DNA from: Bacillota bacterium
GTDB taxonomy: Bacteria > Bacillota > Bacilli > Bacillales > Cytobacillaceae
NCBI GenBank assembly: GCA_030705955.1
Contig: JAUZPL010000009.1
Coordinates: 24,739-88,738 of the forward strand
Reading direction: 5' to 3'
Length of the DNA stretch: 64,000 bases
Shown in pieces: positions 27,770-37,465 of the stretch (positions are counted from its first letter, which is position 1; every line of letters starts with the position of its first letter). The position numbers were made by a program, and so were the translations under genes. The notes under the pieces are model-generated. The model was not told where the DNA came from. It made no database searches and saw only the letters and a list, made by a program, of their open reading frames with translations.

Positions 27770-29086
27770 TTATTCTTGATGACTCTTGTAATAGTCCTCA
27801 AATACTTTTGCCAATTGTGCTCTAGATTCTTGTTTTGCAATATATTTTTGAACATCAGGTCCAATGGTTGTTGGCCAATCCCCAGCATTAATATAGTTTG
27901 TGCTAAATGGCATTGTTGCGCCTTTTGCAATCGCATTACTGATAGCAATACCTAATGGATTATTTACTTTGTTTGGATTATTTTTAAAGGCAGATATAAT
28001 TTGCCCTTTATTTACCACGAAATCTTGACCTGTTTTATCATATACAAGCCAATTTAAGAATTTCTTTGCTGCAGCCTGCTCTGCTTTTGTTGCTTTTTTG
28101 TTGATAACAAAGACTTGTGTTGGACCAACGGCAATCTTATTGTTTAGAGCATTATCTGGATTATTGTCAACTGGAACTGGCATAAATCCGAAAGTATCCC
28201 CAGCAATAGCATGTAAGGAATCAAAAGCCCAGTCTCCATTAAATAGGATTGCAGAATCACCTTTACCAACTGCTACGTGTGCAGCATCATAATATTGGCC
28301 AAGCGGGCGATCTCCAAACTTATTATAATCTTTTGAGGTTAATAGATTCAAAGTGTCGTAATAACCATTCCATGCAGCATTTTGCGTAAGATCTAGAGAG
28401 CCAGATTTTAACTTATCTAAGATGGTATTTGGATCACTTTCTTGATCTAAGAAAAGTGAGCTGTAGTGATTGCCAACAGACCAGGCTTCTGTCTGATAAG
28501 CTACAGGATACTTAACGCCAGAGGCTTTAATCTTGTTTAGAAGGTCTTTTAATTTATCTTGTGTATTGATGGAGTATGGATCAAAAGTACCACCTACAGC
28601 CTTATCCAATACTTTTTGATTATAAACTAACCCCATGCCTTCAACTGCGAATGGGAATCCAATAACTTTGCCGTCTGAATTTTTAAGGGCATCGTTTGTT
28701 TCAGCATTCCATTTATCATTGGAAAGATCGATACCAACGTCTTTGTATTTATGTAAGGCAGCGTAAGGATCGAACATTGCCAATGTAACCGTTTTCCCAG
28801 AAGCGGTTAGTTTATCATACACACCCAATGTGTCACCAACAGCCTGTGTATCCACTTCAACATTAATTTTTGGATTCACTTTCATAAAGTCTTTTGCTGC
28901 TTGCTTGAACTGTGCATCAATTTCACCTTTAGAGTTTGTAACGATAATCTTTACTGGTGAATTTGAATTTGTTGCCGATTTCGATGAACTCCCTCCACAG
29001 GCAGCCAACGAAAAAGTTAAAGCGGTTACAATACCAAGCATGGCTGATTTTTTAATCAAGCCAACAGTTTTATTCATTTTACCCAT
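27770..29086 (-). CDS. Extracellular sugar-binding lipoprotein of the importer
   Basis: A 438-aa family-1 solute-binding protein. The ATG at 29086 is chosen because AGGGAGATG is just upstream; a longer frame to 29158 runs through the promoter. The signal peptide ends in a lipobox LAACGG (Cys near residue 29), so it is a membrane-anchored lipoprotein. The mature protein has the periplasmic-binding-protein features IIVTNSKGEID, VGKGDSAILFNGDWA and NWLVYDKTGQDFV. First gene of the operon. Confidence 0.9.
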   Translation of the reverse strand: MGKMNKTVGLIKKSAMLGIVTALTFSLAACGGSSSKSATNSNSPVKIIVTNSKGEIDAQFKQAAKDFMKVNPKINVEVDTQAVGDTLGVYDKLTASGKTVTLAMFDPYAALHKYKDVGIDLSNDKWNAETNDALKNSDGKVIGFPFAVEGMGLVYNQKVLDKAVGGTFDPYSINTQDKLKDLLNKIKASGVKYPVAYQTEAWSVGNHYSSLFLDQESDPNTILDKLKSGSLDLTQNAAWNGYYDTLNLLTSKDYNKFGDRPLGQYYDAAHVAVGKGDSAILFNGDWAFDSLHAIAGDTFGFMPVPVDNNPDNALNNKIAVGPTQVFVINKKATKAEQAAAKKFLNWLVYDKTGQDFVVNKGQIISAFKNNPNKVNNPLGIAISNAIAKGATMPFSTNYINAGDWPTTIGPDVQKYIAKQESRAQLAKVFEDYYKSHQE

Positions 29087-29120
29087 TTTTTCATCTCCCT
29101 TTAAAAAAAAGTTTCCCAGA

Positions 29121-29139
29121 CAGGAAATTTTCTTGCCTG
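29121..29139. promoter_or_regulatory. Candidate operator at the importer promoter
   Basis: CAGGAAA-N5-TTGCCTG is an inverted repeat (6 of 7 bases match) positioned at the predicted transcription start. It could be the site of the divergent LacI-type regulator, but it lacks the usual central CG. Confidence 0.35.
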
Positions 29140-29146
29140 CGAGCTT

Positions 29147-29175
29147 ATTATATGACAAAATATTTCCTAGGTCAA
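29147..29175 (-). promoter_or_regulatory. SigA promoter of the sugar importer operon
   Basis: On the minus strand, TTGACC (29175-29170) and TATAAT (29152-29147) are separated by 17 nt, close to the consensus. It drives the binding protein, permeases and alpha-glucosidase. The divergent regulator gene has TATAAT at 29210-29215. Confidence 0.85.
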
Positions 29176-29270
29176 CAAAATTTATTATGTTTTTGCTTGA
29201 GGTTGGCCCTATAATTTAATTGATTCATCCATTAAAATAAGGATAGTTTTAATTTAAGGTTGTGGTCAGA

Positions 29271-30278
29271 TTGAAAATTACGCTTAAGGAAATTGCTGAA
29301 AGAGCAGGCGTTTCAGCGTCAACTGTCTCCAGGGTTATCAACAACAGTAAGCCAGTGAAAGAGGAAGTTCGTAAACGTGTTTTAAATGTCTTAAAGGAAA
29401 TGAATTATCTTCCTTTTGTTGCCCAAAACTTAACTCAGCAACAAGAGCAAATTTTGATAGGAGTTATATGTCCGCAGTACAGCAATACCGTTCTTGATGA
29501 TTTAATGGTTGGGATTAATAAGGTCAGTAAATTGTATGGTTATGATACTGTTGTTGCATTATCCGATGGCACAGTAGAAAATGATCTTCATTATGTCGAT
29601 CTATTCAGCAATAATTTATCCATACAAGGAATCATTTTTATGGGGAATCAATGGGAAGAACAATACCTAGACGTTATTAAAAAAAATCTTACCCCAGTCG
29701 TATTGGTGGGTCAGGTTTCTTCTCTTCCTTCTATTCCGTCTGTACATGTTGACAACGTTACAGCATCCTATGAAGCCGTCACCTACTTGATTCAGAATGG
29801 ACATCGTCAGATTGGTATGATCCGTGCCAATATCGGCAAGACGGTTCGGGGAGATCGATTTCAGGGTTATCAGAACGCCTTGGCTGATGCAGGAATTTCA
29901 GTAAATGAAAGGTGGATTGCAGAAAATGATTTATCGATTGAGGGTGGAAGCAGGGCAATGGCAGCCATCCTTGAAAATGAGTTATTGCCATCCGCTGTTT
30001 TTTGTTCCTCAGACTCCATGGCTATTGGAGCCATCACCTATTTGATGGATCAAGGATATCAGGTTCCTGAGGACATATCTGTATTTGGCTTTGATGGGAT
30101 TACCTTATCAAAATTGATCCGCCCTAATTTGTCAACGATTGAATACTCTGCTGTTGAAATTGGGATGACTGCTACTCGAATCTTGATCAAACTAATAAAA
30201 GGTGAAAAGGAACAAATTCCGCACCATATCAATGTGATTCATCACTTGGTCCTTCGAGAAAGCACAAGATCCATGTAA
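29271..30278 (+). CDS. LacI-family transcriptional regulator
   Basis: A 335-aa repressor-type protein: N-terminal HTH (LKEIAERAGVSASTVSRVIN), hinge, and a periplasmic-binding-protein-like sensor domain (SSDSMAIGAITYLMDQGYQVPEDISVFGFDG). The TTG at 29271 gives the usual LacI start MKITLKEIA. The sequence AAGGTTGTGGTC just upstream resembles an extended Shine-Dalgarno, while the in-frame GTG at 29262 lies inside it. It is divergent from the maltooligosaccharide importer operon and probably controls it. Confidence 0.88.
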   Translation: MKITLKEIAERAGVSASTVSRVINNSKPVKEEVRKRVLNVLKEMNYLPFVAQNLTQQQEQILIGVICPQYSNTVLDDLMVGINKVSKLYGYDTVVALSDGTVENDLHYVDLFSNNLSIQGIIFMGNQWEEQYLDVIKKNLTPVVLVGQVSSLPSIPSVHVDNVTASYEAVTYLIQNGHRQIGMIRANIGKTVRGDRFQGYQNALADAGISVNERWIAENDLSIEGGSRAMAAILENELLPSAVFCSSDSMAIGAITYLMDQGYQVPEDISVFGFDGITLSKLIRPNLSTIEYSAVEIGMTATRILIKLIKGEKEQIPHHINVIHHLVLRESTRSM

Positions 30279-30297
30279 TCCTAATAATGAAAACAAA

Positions 30298-30415
30298 CTC
30301 GCCGATTGACGAGCCCATAATGGCGAAGACAGTGGCGTAGTTTTCCTTTCCAGGCTCGTAGCAGCCGTGTTCTAAAGCGCTCGACTGACTAGGACTTCTT
30401 GTCCTTCGTGCGACA
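30298..30415. repeat. Candidate dispersed non-coding element A
   Basis: This stretch is clearly richer in G and C than the flanks, has no reading frame, and includes GACTAGGACTTCTTGTCC. Its reverse strand carries GGAAAGGAAAACTACGCCACTG (bases 30351-30330), which resembles GGAGAAAACTAC...GCACTG in the element at 43876-44082. I take both to be degenerate members of a dispersed Bacillus repeat family. This is an inference from two copies. Confidence 0.45.
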
Positions 30416-30457
30416 TAGGAAAGTATAAAATTATCATAAAAATTTTATACTTTCCTA
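30416..30457. repeat. Perfect 17-bp inverted repeat (possible terminator)
   Basis: TAGGAAAGTATAAAATT and its exact complement flank an 8-nt loop. No T tract follows on either strand, so an ordinary intrinsic terminator is doubtful; it directly abuts element A. Confidence 0.6.
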
Positions 30458-30688
30458 TTAGCTAACAAAGGACTTTACCCTCTAAATCTTTTTTATAAAT
30501 TAAAGTAATCCTTCCTCTCTTAACCAACTATAGAAAACCACACGATATCCAAACATTAATTGCACCACTACTTATGTTAAAAATTTTTTCCAAGTAATGT
30601 TTCGCATAGAAGTCCCTGCTCGATAGAAATCCTTCAATATTATTTTTTTTAGAAGAATAACCGTATCCCTCTTTTAGCATTCCAATTA

Positions 30689-32707
30689 TTAATGGTTACC
30701 ACGGCTATGATCTTTCCACATTTTTTGCCATTTTTCAATTTGTTTGTTCCATTTCTCTTCCCATTTTTGGACTTCATTTTGAAGAGGTTCTTCAACACTA
30801 TCCTTTTGTTTTTCTATTATGGTATCTATATGCTCTACATGGAAGCTTTCTGGTTCTGTATGAACAAGGGCCCCTTTTAACATGTCGCGAAAAACAATGG
30901 CTGCCCCCTCGCTGCTAGTGGTTGTTAAGTAATGTTTTTGATTTGTTTTATCATAGCCAACCCAAACAGCTCCAACCATTTGTGGTGTATATCCAACAAA
31001 CCATTGATCTTTTACACCATTAATTCCTTTAATAGGTACCTGGGTTGAACCAGTCTTTCCTGCTACTTCTCTGCCTTCTATTTGTGCTCCTTTTCCAGTG
31101 CCATTCTCTACAACCCCTAGAAGCATAGTGGTCATTTTATCTGCAACAAATGTAGTTGTCACTTTTTGTTTTTTTTCTTTCCATTCAGAAATCACTTTTC
31201 CGTCTGGAGAAACAATCTTTCTAATTGCATGGGCTTTTATTCGAACTCCATGATTCGGAAATACTGAAAAGGCTTCTGCCATTTCAAGTGGTGATACCCC
31301 TTTTTCTAGACCACCTAGTGCAATCGAAAGATTTCGATCACCTTTTGAAAGCGGAATTCCAAATCTTTTAATGGAATTCAAACCCTTTTCAATTCCAATT
31401 TCGTTTAGAAGCCAAACGGCAGGAACATTTTTTGACTCGTTAACTGCTTCATACATTGGCACATCTCCAGCATATTGATGATTATAATTGCTTGGTTCAT
31501 AATTTCCAAAGGCCATAGGTTCATCCTTTAACATATCTGTAATCTTGAAGCCTTCCTCTAACGCTGGTGTATAAACTGCTATTGGTTTAAAGGATGAACC
31601 AGGTTGTGCTTGCAACTGGGAGGCACGATTATATCCTCTAAATATATGACTTCCTCGGCCACCAACTATCGCTCTAATCCCTCCCGACTTTGGATCCATT
31701 AAGACAGCCCCGCTTTGAACAAGCATATCCGTCTTTTTTGGAAAGAGTGCATCATTCTGGAATGTTTTTTCTGCAGCATTTTGCATAATCGGATCTAGTT
31801 CAGTAAAGATTTGATACCCACCCGTAAGAAGTTCATCCTGTGATAACCCATATTCATGAATGGCCTCATCAAGGACTTGATCCACATAATAAGGATATTT
31901 TCCTCGGAAAGGATCATATTCTTTGTCATTTAGAACAATTTTATTTTTTTTTGCATGTTCAAGTTGTTGTGTAGTGATATATCCTTGATTCTTCATTGCA
32001 TTTAAAACAACATTACGACGATAGATTGCTTTCTCTAAATGATGATAAGGGTTTAATGCTGAAGGTGCCTTAATTAAACCTGCCAAAAGGGCAGATTCAC
32101 CGAGGGACAAATCTTTAACCTCCTTCCCGAAGTATTTCTGGGAAGCACGCTTTATTCCCCAAGCACCTTCACCAAAATAGATTTGATTTAAATACATCTG
32201 GAGTATTTCCTGCTTAGGATACTTTCTTTCTATTTCCCTGGCGAGAAACAGCTCCTCAATTTTTCTTTTGTACGTCTTTTTAGAAGTTAGCAGAGAGTTT
32301 TTCACCAGCTGTTGTGTAATAGTACTTCCACCCTCGACAGTTTCACCAGCTTTAATATCGCGAAAAAAGGCACGTGTAATTCCAATAAAATCGACACCAT
32401 GATGTTCATAAAATCGATGGTCTTCAATGGCGACCACTGCATTTTTCATATTAACTGGTATCTGGTTGATTGAAATTCCCTCATTTTTATTAGCAGAAAT
32501 TTTACTTGCCACATGTTCTTTCACGTCATAAAAAACAGTTGCCTGTGGTAATTCGTTTTTTAAAGCTGAAATATCAGTATCACCTTTTAAGAAATTGACA
32601 ATCCCTAAAATGAATAAAATCATCGTCAGCAAGGCTAAAACGACCATTTGACTCATGTGCCATTTTTTCCAATTATTTATTACTCTAATGTCAAAAAGTT
32701 TATACAT
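30689..32707 (-). CDS. pbpG: Class A penicillin-binding protein, PbpG-like
   Basis: A 672-aa bifunctional peptidoglycan synthase. It has one N-terminal TM segment (about residues 20-40), then a GT51 glycosyltransferase ([41 protein letters not shown]). The transpeptidase has motifs SSFKP, SKN and KTGST, followed by a charged Trp/Lys-rich tail. Length and motif spacing fit the forespore enzymes PbpG/PbpF better than PBP1; the exact paralogue is uncertain. A GGGGGG ribosome site precedes the ATG. Single-gene unit. Confidence 0.88.
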   Translation of the reverse strand: MYKLFDIRVINNWKKWHMSQMVVLALLTMILFILGIVNFLKGDTDISALKNELPQATVFYDVKEHVASKISANKNEGISINQIPVNMKNAVVAIEDHRFYEHHGVDFIGITRAFFRDIKAGETVEGGSTITQQLVKNSLLTSKKTYKRKIEELFLAREIERKYPKQEILQMYLNQIYFGEGAWGIKRASQKYFGKEVKDLSLGESALLAGLIKAPSALNPYHHLEKAIYRRNVVLNAMKNQGYITTQQLEHAKKNKIVLNDKEYDPFRGKYPYYVDQVLDEAIHEYGLSQDELLTGGYQIFTELDPIMQNAAEKTFQNDALFPKKTDMLVQSGAVLMDPKSGGIRAIVGGRGSHIFRGYNRASQLQAQPGSSFKPIAVYTPALEEGFKITDMLKDEPMAFGNYEPSNYNHQYAGDVPMYEAVNESKNVPAVWLLNEIGIEKGLNSIKRFGIPLSKGDRNLSIALGGLEKGVSPLEMAEAFSVFPNHGVRIKAHAIRKIVSPDGKVISEWKEKKQKVTTTFVADKMTTMLLGVVENGTGKGAQIEGREVAGKTGSTQVPIKGINGVKDQWFVGYTPQMVGAVWVGYDKTNQKHYLTTTSSEGAAIVFRDMLKGALVHTEPESFHVEHIDTIIEKQKDSVEEPLQNEVQKWEEKWNKQIEKWQKMWKDHSRGNH

Positions 32708-32872
32708 AAGTCCCCCCAGAATTTCTTCTATAAAAGGTTTTATTTTCTTTTTCCCTTAAATGGAAAAAATTACTCAAAATTCTGTAGGTAGGACCAATCT
32801 AGGCACTTATTTTCCATTAGGTACGATGGCCTGCTTAGCACTAGTAACATAGTTAGAAAAAAAAACAAATAA

Positions 32873-32901
32873 AAAAGATAAGGTATTTTTCCTTATCTTT
32901 T
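32873..32901 (-). terminator. Terminator of the XRE regulator gene
   Basis: AAAAGATAAGG/CCTTATCTTTT hairpin overlapping the stop codon, followed on the minus strand by TTTATTTGTTTTTTTTT. Confidence 0.85.
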
Positions 32902-33361
32902 ATTGGTTATTTAATTTTGATAATTCTTTAAAACGCAATCTTGAGTATTTTTCATCAAGGCTACTGAAAATTCGGTAATTTTCTTCATCTACAATTCGGT
33001 AATGCTTGCTTAGAATGTTCTGTTGTAGAATATACCCGTTCTTTTTTGATAAAGGTCGCCACCAAATACGTCCACCAAAGGTTTTTCTTTTTCGTACATC
33101 AATTCCTTCCCGAGCAACCGTTTCTATCACTTCAAGTGGTTCGCTGCCAAAAAGAAATTGCACAGTTTCCGTTTCTCTAAATAACGCACAAATAGATACG
33201 ACAACAGACCAGTTAGCGAGGACTCTTCCCTTTTCAATTTGAACGAGTGTTTTCTTAGACAAACCGACGATTTCCGCCATTTTATCCTGCGTATAACCAA
33301 CTTCAGTTCGTATCAAGCGAAGTTTTTCAGAAACTAAAGAAATAATCTCATCTCTGGTCAC
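32900..33361 (-). CDS. XRE-family transcriptional regulator
   Basis: A 153-aa protein with an N-terminal Cro/CI HTH (LRLIRTEVGYTQDKMAEIVGLSKKTLVQIEKG, about residues 13-44) and a C-terminal region containing GGRIWWRPLSKKNGYILQQN. It starts at GTG with AAGGAAGGG upstream. It is a solitary gene between the PBP and the iron-transport operon. The target genes are unknown; the C-terminal half resembles no sensor domain I can name. Confidence 0.8.
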   Translation of the reverse strand: MTRDEIISLVSEKLRLIRTEVGYTQDKMAEIVGLSKKTLVQIEKGRVLANWSVVVSICALFRETETVQFLFGSEPLEVIETVAREGIDVRKRKTFGGRIWWRPLSKKNGYILQQNILSKHYRIVDEENYRIFSSLDEKYSRLRFKELSKLNNQ

Positions 33362-33541
33362 GTTAAAACCCTTCCTTCAATCCTTCTAGAGTAATTTTAC
33401 ACAAATTCCTACAGTTTTTAAAGTTTTTAAAGGCCAGTTCATAAGATTTTTACAAAAAGGCTTTCTTAGATTTGCCTGTTACTTCCCACATCAATCTATA
33501 TAGTGGCAACATCATATATGACTTTTAACATAACATACAAA

Positions 33542-33572
33542 AAATACTATCAGGTTAACCTTGATAGTATTT
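33542..33572. terminator. Bidirectional terminator after the feo operon
   Basis: AAATACTATCA/TGATAGTATTT with GG/CC pairing in the middle, T tracts on both strands, 9 bp beyond the last feo gene. Confidence 0.85.
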
Positions 33573-33580
33573 TTTTATAT

Positions 33581-33733
33581 TTATTTGGTTGGAGGAAACC
33601 TGCACTCGCTTTTACATGATTTTTGGAGGTCACATGCAGCACATTTACCTTTTTTAGATTTCTTAATAAATTTGACTAATGCAAAGCTTGCATATCCAAA
33701 AATAGCGATACCGATTACAATATTAACCAACAT
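33581..33733 (-). CDS. FeoB-associated Cys-rich membrane protein
   Basis: A 50-aa protein with one N-terminal TM segment (MLVNIVIGIAIFGYASFALV) and a short cytoplasmic tail with four Cys residues in the pattern CAAC-X6-C-X3-C. This matches the small proteins encoded after feoB in many Firmicutes. GAGGTGGAG precedes the ATG; it lies 22 bp after feoB. It is thought to assist FeoB, perhaps as a membrane anchor or Fe(II) donor site; the mechanism is unproven. Confidence 0.88.
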   Translation of the reverse strand: MLVNIVIGIAIFGYASFALVKFIKKSKKGKCAACDLQKSCKSECRFPPTK

Positions 33734-33755
33734 CTACTCCACCTCTTTCAATCAT

Positions 33756-35759
33756 TTATACAAGTCCAAACAGCCTGCCGCCTTGATAGATGACAAATGA
33801 TAAAATGTAGGCAATAACAAGCGCATAAAGTATAGCAAATGAGGTCCATTTCTTTGAACCCGTTTCTTTATAGATGGTAGCTGTTGTTGCCAAACATGGG
33901 ATATATAATAGAATAAAAACCATAAAACTATATGCTGCAAGTGGAGTGTAATAATGCGCTAATAACCCTTGTAAGCTTTCTCCTTTAGGAACAAAATAGA
34001 TGATGTTCATAGTAGAAATAATTGATTCCTTTGCAAGGAATCCCGTTATTAATGATGCTGCTGCCTGCCATGTGCCAAATCCAATCGGTTTCAGTAATGG
34101 TGCAATACTATTTCCGATTGCAGCCAAATAGCTTTTATCCATATTTACCTTTAAACCATCTGGCCCAGCGTATGATAATAACCAAATAAAAACGGAACCG
34201 GCAAAAATAAATGTTCCAGCCTTTCGAATAAACCCTTTTCCTTTATCCCAAGTACTTCTCCATAAGGATTGAAATTGTGGCATTCGATATGGAGGAAGTT
34301 CGATAACAAATAAGGAAGCTTCCGACTTTAATAATGTTGATGAAAAAACCTTTGCCAAAATTAAGGCTACGACAATTCCAAGGACATATAAACTAAGAAC
34401 TATTAAAGCTTTATGACCAATAAAAAATCCACCCACAAATAAAGCGTAAACAGGTAAACGTGCTGAGCATGACATCAAAGGGGTTAATAGAATGGTTAGC
34501 AATCTTTCCCTAGGTGTTTCAATCGTCCTTGCTGCCATTATTCCAGGAACATTACATCCAAAGCCAATCATCATCGGAATAAAAGCTTTTCCGTTTAAAC
34601 CCACTGATTCCATAATTCGATCCATTACAAGAGCAACCCTTGCCATATAACCAGAATCCTCAAGTAAAGAAATAAAGAAGAATAGGATGAAAATTTGCGG
34701 AACAAATACTAGAACACCACCAACTCCTGCTACTAATCCATGAATAATTAAAGCATGAATAAATTCAGAAGCACCTATATTACTTAAAATCTTTTCAAAG
34801 CCATCTGTTATAGGTCCTGTTAAAATATGATCTAATCCATCAGATAACGGAGTCCCAAGCCAATCGAATGTTAACATAAACATACAGTACATCAGGAGTA
34901 GAAAAATAGGCATCCCCAAAAAACGGTTAGTAACAATAGCATCAACTTTCTCAGTAAGAGGGGTGGTTGCATCGCTTTTTCTAACAGCTTCATCCAAAAT
35001 TTTGCCAATTGCTTCTTTTCTCTTTAAATAAATAAAACTAGCAAGAGATTTTCCCTTTTTCTGCTGCTTTATTTTTATTTCAAGTGTATGTCGAATTGAT
35101 TCTAGCTTTTCCCTATGAGCTATTTTTAAAAGGTACTCATTTACATATTGATTCCCTTCAAACCATTGTAATGCAAGCCATCTGAGAGAATGTTTAGTAT
35201 TACCGTGAATTTCCTTCTCTACCATGGAAATAGCTTCCTCAATTTCTTTTCCATAATAAATGAGGTTCTTTCCACTACCTTCAATAGTTGGAGTGTCAAT
35301 AGCTTGGATGAGCTCCTCACAGCCCTTTCCACTTCGGGCTACAACGGGAACAATTGTAACTCCAAGTAGTGCTGAAAGCATTTTAACATCAATATGGATG
35401 CCACGGTTTTCAGCGACATCCATCATATTAAGTCCAATAAATAACGGTCTTCCATATTCAAGCAGCTGTATGGTCAAATGTAAATTTCGCTCCAGCTGTG
35501 AAGCATCTAAAATATTGAGTAATTTATCTACCGAATCATTTAAAAAGAAAGAAGTAACAACTCCTTCATCCTTCGAAAGCGGATTCAGTGTATACACACC
35601 TGGTAAATCAATTAATCTTCCAATATTATTTTTAAATAATCCAACCTTCTTTTCTACCGTTACACCGCTCCAATTTCCAACATACTCATAGGAACCTGTT
35701 AAATTATTAAACAATGAAGTTTTCCCTGTATTCGGGTTTCCTATTAGAGCGACTTCCAT
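33756..35759 (-). CDS. feoB: Ferrous iron transporter FeoB
   Basis: A 667-aa Fe(II) transporter. The N-terminal G domain has G1 GNPNTGKTSLF (residues 7-17), a G3 DLPGVYTL and G4 NMMD, followed by a helical GDI-like region. The membrane domain has two Gate motifs, including MIGFGCNVPGIMAART and TPLMSCSARLPVY. Its ATG directly follows the feoA stop. It is in the feoA-feoB-Cys-rich protein operon under a Fur box. Induction by iron starvation is inferred. Confidence 0.96.
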   Translation of the reverse strand: MEVALIGNPNTGKTSLFNNLTGSYEYVGNWSGVTVEKKVGLFKNNIGRLIDLPGVYTLNPLSKDEGVVTSFFLNDSVDKLLNILDASQLERNLHLTIQLLEYGRPLFIGLNMMDVAENRGIHIDVKMLSALLGVTIVPVVARSGKGCEELIQAIDTPTIEGSGKNLIYYGKEIEEAISMVEKEIHGNTKHSLRWLALQWFEGNQYVNEYLLKIAHREKLESIRHTLEIKIKQQKKGKSLASFIYLKRKEAIGKILDEAVRKSDATTPLTEKVDAIVTNRFLGMPIFLLLMYCMFMLTFDWLGTPLSDGLDHILTGPITDGFEKILSNIGASEFIHALIIHGLVAGVGGVLVFVPQIFILFFFISLLEDSGYMARVALVMDRIMESVGLNGKAFIPMMIGFGCNVPGIMAARTIETPRERLLTILLTPLMSCSARLPVYALFVGGFFIGHKALIVLSLYVLGIVVALILAKVFSSTLLKSEASLFVIELPPYRMPQFQSLWRSTWDKGKGFIRKAGTFIFAGSVFIWLLSYAGPDGLKVNMDKSYLAAIGNSIAPLLKPIGFGTWQAAASLITGFLAKESIISTMNIIYFVPKGESLQGLLAHYYTPLAAYSFMVFILLYIPCLATTATIYKETGSKKWTSFAILYALVIAYILSFVIYQGGRLFGLV

Positions 35760-35984
35760 TTATAATCTCTCCACTTCAATACGATCTGCTTCTTTTCGGC
35801 GAATCCCGATACATTGTCCACATGATTCTATCATAATAGGCCCGCCAAATGGCATAACACATTTAACGCAAACCTCTGTTCCTTCCGTAAAACCTAAATC
35901 CAAAAGACGTCTTTGCACAAGGTGACCGACATGAGATATATCGACTATTTTTCCTTTTTCGCCTACTTTTAATTGGCTAACCAT
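35760..35984 (-). CDS. feoA: FeoA
   Basis: A 74-aa SH3-like protein: MVSQLKVGEKGKIVDISH, RRLLDLGFTEGTEV, MPFGGPIMIESCG. It is the small cytoplasmic partner of FeoB. The ATG at 35984 has AAAGGGTGAT 4 nt upstream; a GTG at 35993 lies within the ribosome-site region. It starts the operon, 26 bp downstream of a Fur box. Confidence 0.93.
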   Translation of the reverse strand: MVSQLKVGEKGKIVDISHVGHLVQRRLLDLGFTEGTEVCVKCVMPFGGPIMIESCGQCIGIRRKEADRIEVERL

Positions 35985-36009
35985 GTTTATCACCCTTTTT
36001 CAGCTTAAT

Positions 36010-36024
36010 TGAGAATGATTATCT
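36010..36024. promoter_or_regulatory. Fur box upstream of feoA
   Basis: TGAGAATGATTATCT matches the 7-1-7 Fur core TGATAATNATTATCA at all but two positions. Its place just before feoA predicts repression by Fe-loaded Fur. Confidence 0.8.
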
Positions 36025-36214
36025 TTATTCATCTGTTATTTTAACATTAATTTTGGACTGCTGTTACATATAAATTGTGACAAAACTTTGAATTAACATG
36101 TTTTTTCCAAAGAACTTTTTGTATTTTTATACTATAAATTAAATAAAGGAGTTTATACTTTTTAAGAGAATTATTTAGCAAGTATGAATTATTGGGTAGG
36201 GAGAAGAAAATAGC

Positions 36215-37360
36215 ATGTTGTCTGAAACAAAAGCAAATTTGTTCGTTTTTCTGAATGACCACCGCGATAGTATTTTACATGACTGGGAACATCTAATAGT
36301 AGTTTCAAAAAGTGACCCCTTTAAAGAGAAAGTACCTTATAATGGTGCATCCTTTTTAGATGTTATTATTAATCATTTTCATTTTACAGGTACTAATCTT
36401 GAAAACTTAGTTTATGAATTTGCTATTAAAGTTGCAGATGAAAGAGTAAGAGCAGATATTAATATTGGTGAATTTGTTTATAATGTGAACCTTGGAAGAA
36501 CCATCCTTTATAGTTATTTAAGCAAAACTGGATTGGAATGGACTGATTTACAGGAATCCATCAATATGATTAATTGTTGTTTCGATAAGTTTCTTTTTCA
36601 CGCAGTCTCCCATTATGCTGATGCTAAAGATAAAATTATTGATGAGAAAACAAAATTTATTGATTCAACTCATCAAGACAGGTTAACACTGCTTGGCCAA
36701 ATGACCTCTAGTTTTATTCATGAGTTTCGAAATCCACTTACATCCATTCAAGGATTTATTCAATTATTAAAAGCAGACTATCCAAGTATGCGATATTTAG
36801 AAATCATCTCCAGTGAATTAGATCAACTAAACTTTCGGATCTCTCAATTTCTTCTTTTATCAAAAAAGGAACTAATCGGAAAAGAAAAGGTCTTATTTGA
36901 ACTTAATCACTTAATTGAAGAGGTATTAAATTTTCTATATCCAAGTATTCTTGATGGAAAAGTAAAAATAAGAAAACAATTATCCGATGAAATTCCTCTT
37001 TTTGGCTATGCCGATGAAATTAGACAGGTTTTTATTAATATCGTTTTTAATGCTATTGATGTTCTAGGGCACTTTCGTATTCACAATCCAACCATTGAAA
37101 TTATAAGTCATCAGGGTGATGATCATTTTATCAATATTACTATTTCAAATAATGGACCAATGATTCCTGAAGATCTACAAAAAACAATTTTTGAGCCTTT
37201 TTTTACAACAAAAAAACTTGGGACGGGACTTGGATTATTTGTTTGTAAAGAAATTATCGAGAAACATAAAGGTGAGCTCTCCTGTATTTCTTATCCCGAA
37301 AAAACGGCTTTTTCTATTAAGCTGCCTATTGCTGCTTTAGTCAGAGAAAACGAAAAATAA
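36215..37360 (+). CDS. Soluble sensor histidine kinase (sporulation-kinase-like)
   Basis: A 381-aa kinase without TM segments. The first 140 residues resemble an RsbR-type globin-like N-terminal domain. The H-box SSFIHEFRNPLTSIQGFIQLL near residues 165-185 has the form seen in Bacillus phosphorelay kinases. N, G1 and G2 boxes follow (VFNAIDVLG, TISNNGPMIPE, GTGLGLFVCKEI). No response regulator is adjacent, again as for phosphorelay kinases that feed Spo0F. The signal is unknown. GGGAGAAG is the ribosome site. Confidence 0.85.
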   Translation: MLSETKANLFVFLNDHRDSILHDWEHLIVVSKSDPFKEKVPYNGASFLDVIINHFHFTGTNLENLVYEFAIKVADERVRADINIGEFVYNVNLGRTILYSYLSKTGLEWTDLQESINMINCCFDKFLFHAVSHYADAKDKIIDEKTKFIDSTHQDRLTLLGQMTSSFIHEFRNPLTSIQGFIQLLKADYPSMRYLEIISSELDQLNFRISQFLLLSKKELIGKEKVLFELNHLIEEVLNFLYPSILDGKVKIRKQLSDEIPLFGYADEIRQVFINIVFNAIDVLGHFRIHNPTIEIISHQGDDHFINITISNNGPMIPEDLQKTIFEPFFTTKKLGTGLGLFVCKEIIEKHKGELSCISYPEKTAFSIKLPIAALVRENEK

Positions 37361-37465
37361 TTTATAGTCATCCATATTCACGATTTTTTATTTTCAAAAA
37401 CATCTTTATATAGAATCCCTGCATATGATGTTGTAAAGAATTATTCATTATAGGGAGATTTGTCT

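Larger units (their letters stand above)
30279..30688. other. Intergenic region with GC-richer element and long hairpin
   Basis: No gene is supported here. It contains a GC-richer stretch (30298-30415), a perfect 17-bp inverted repeat (30416-30457) and about 230 bp of AT-rich sequence downstream of the PBP gene with no clear terminator. The first two are listed separately. Confidence 0.6.

Noticed and set aside
35260..35691. 143-aa open frame on the plus strand opposite feoB
   Set aside because: It is antisense to the well-supported G domain of FeoB, lacks a ribosome site and has no recognisable features.
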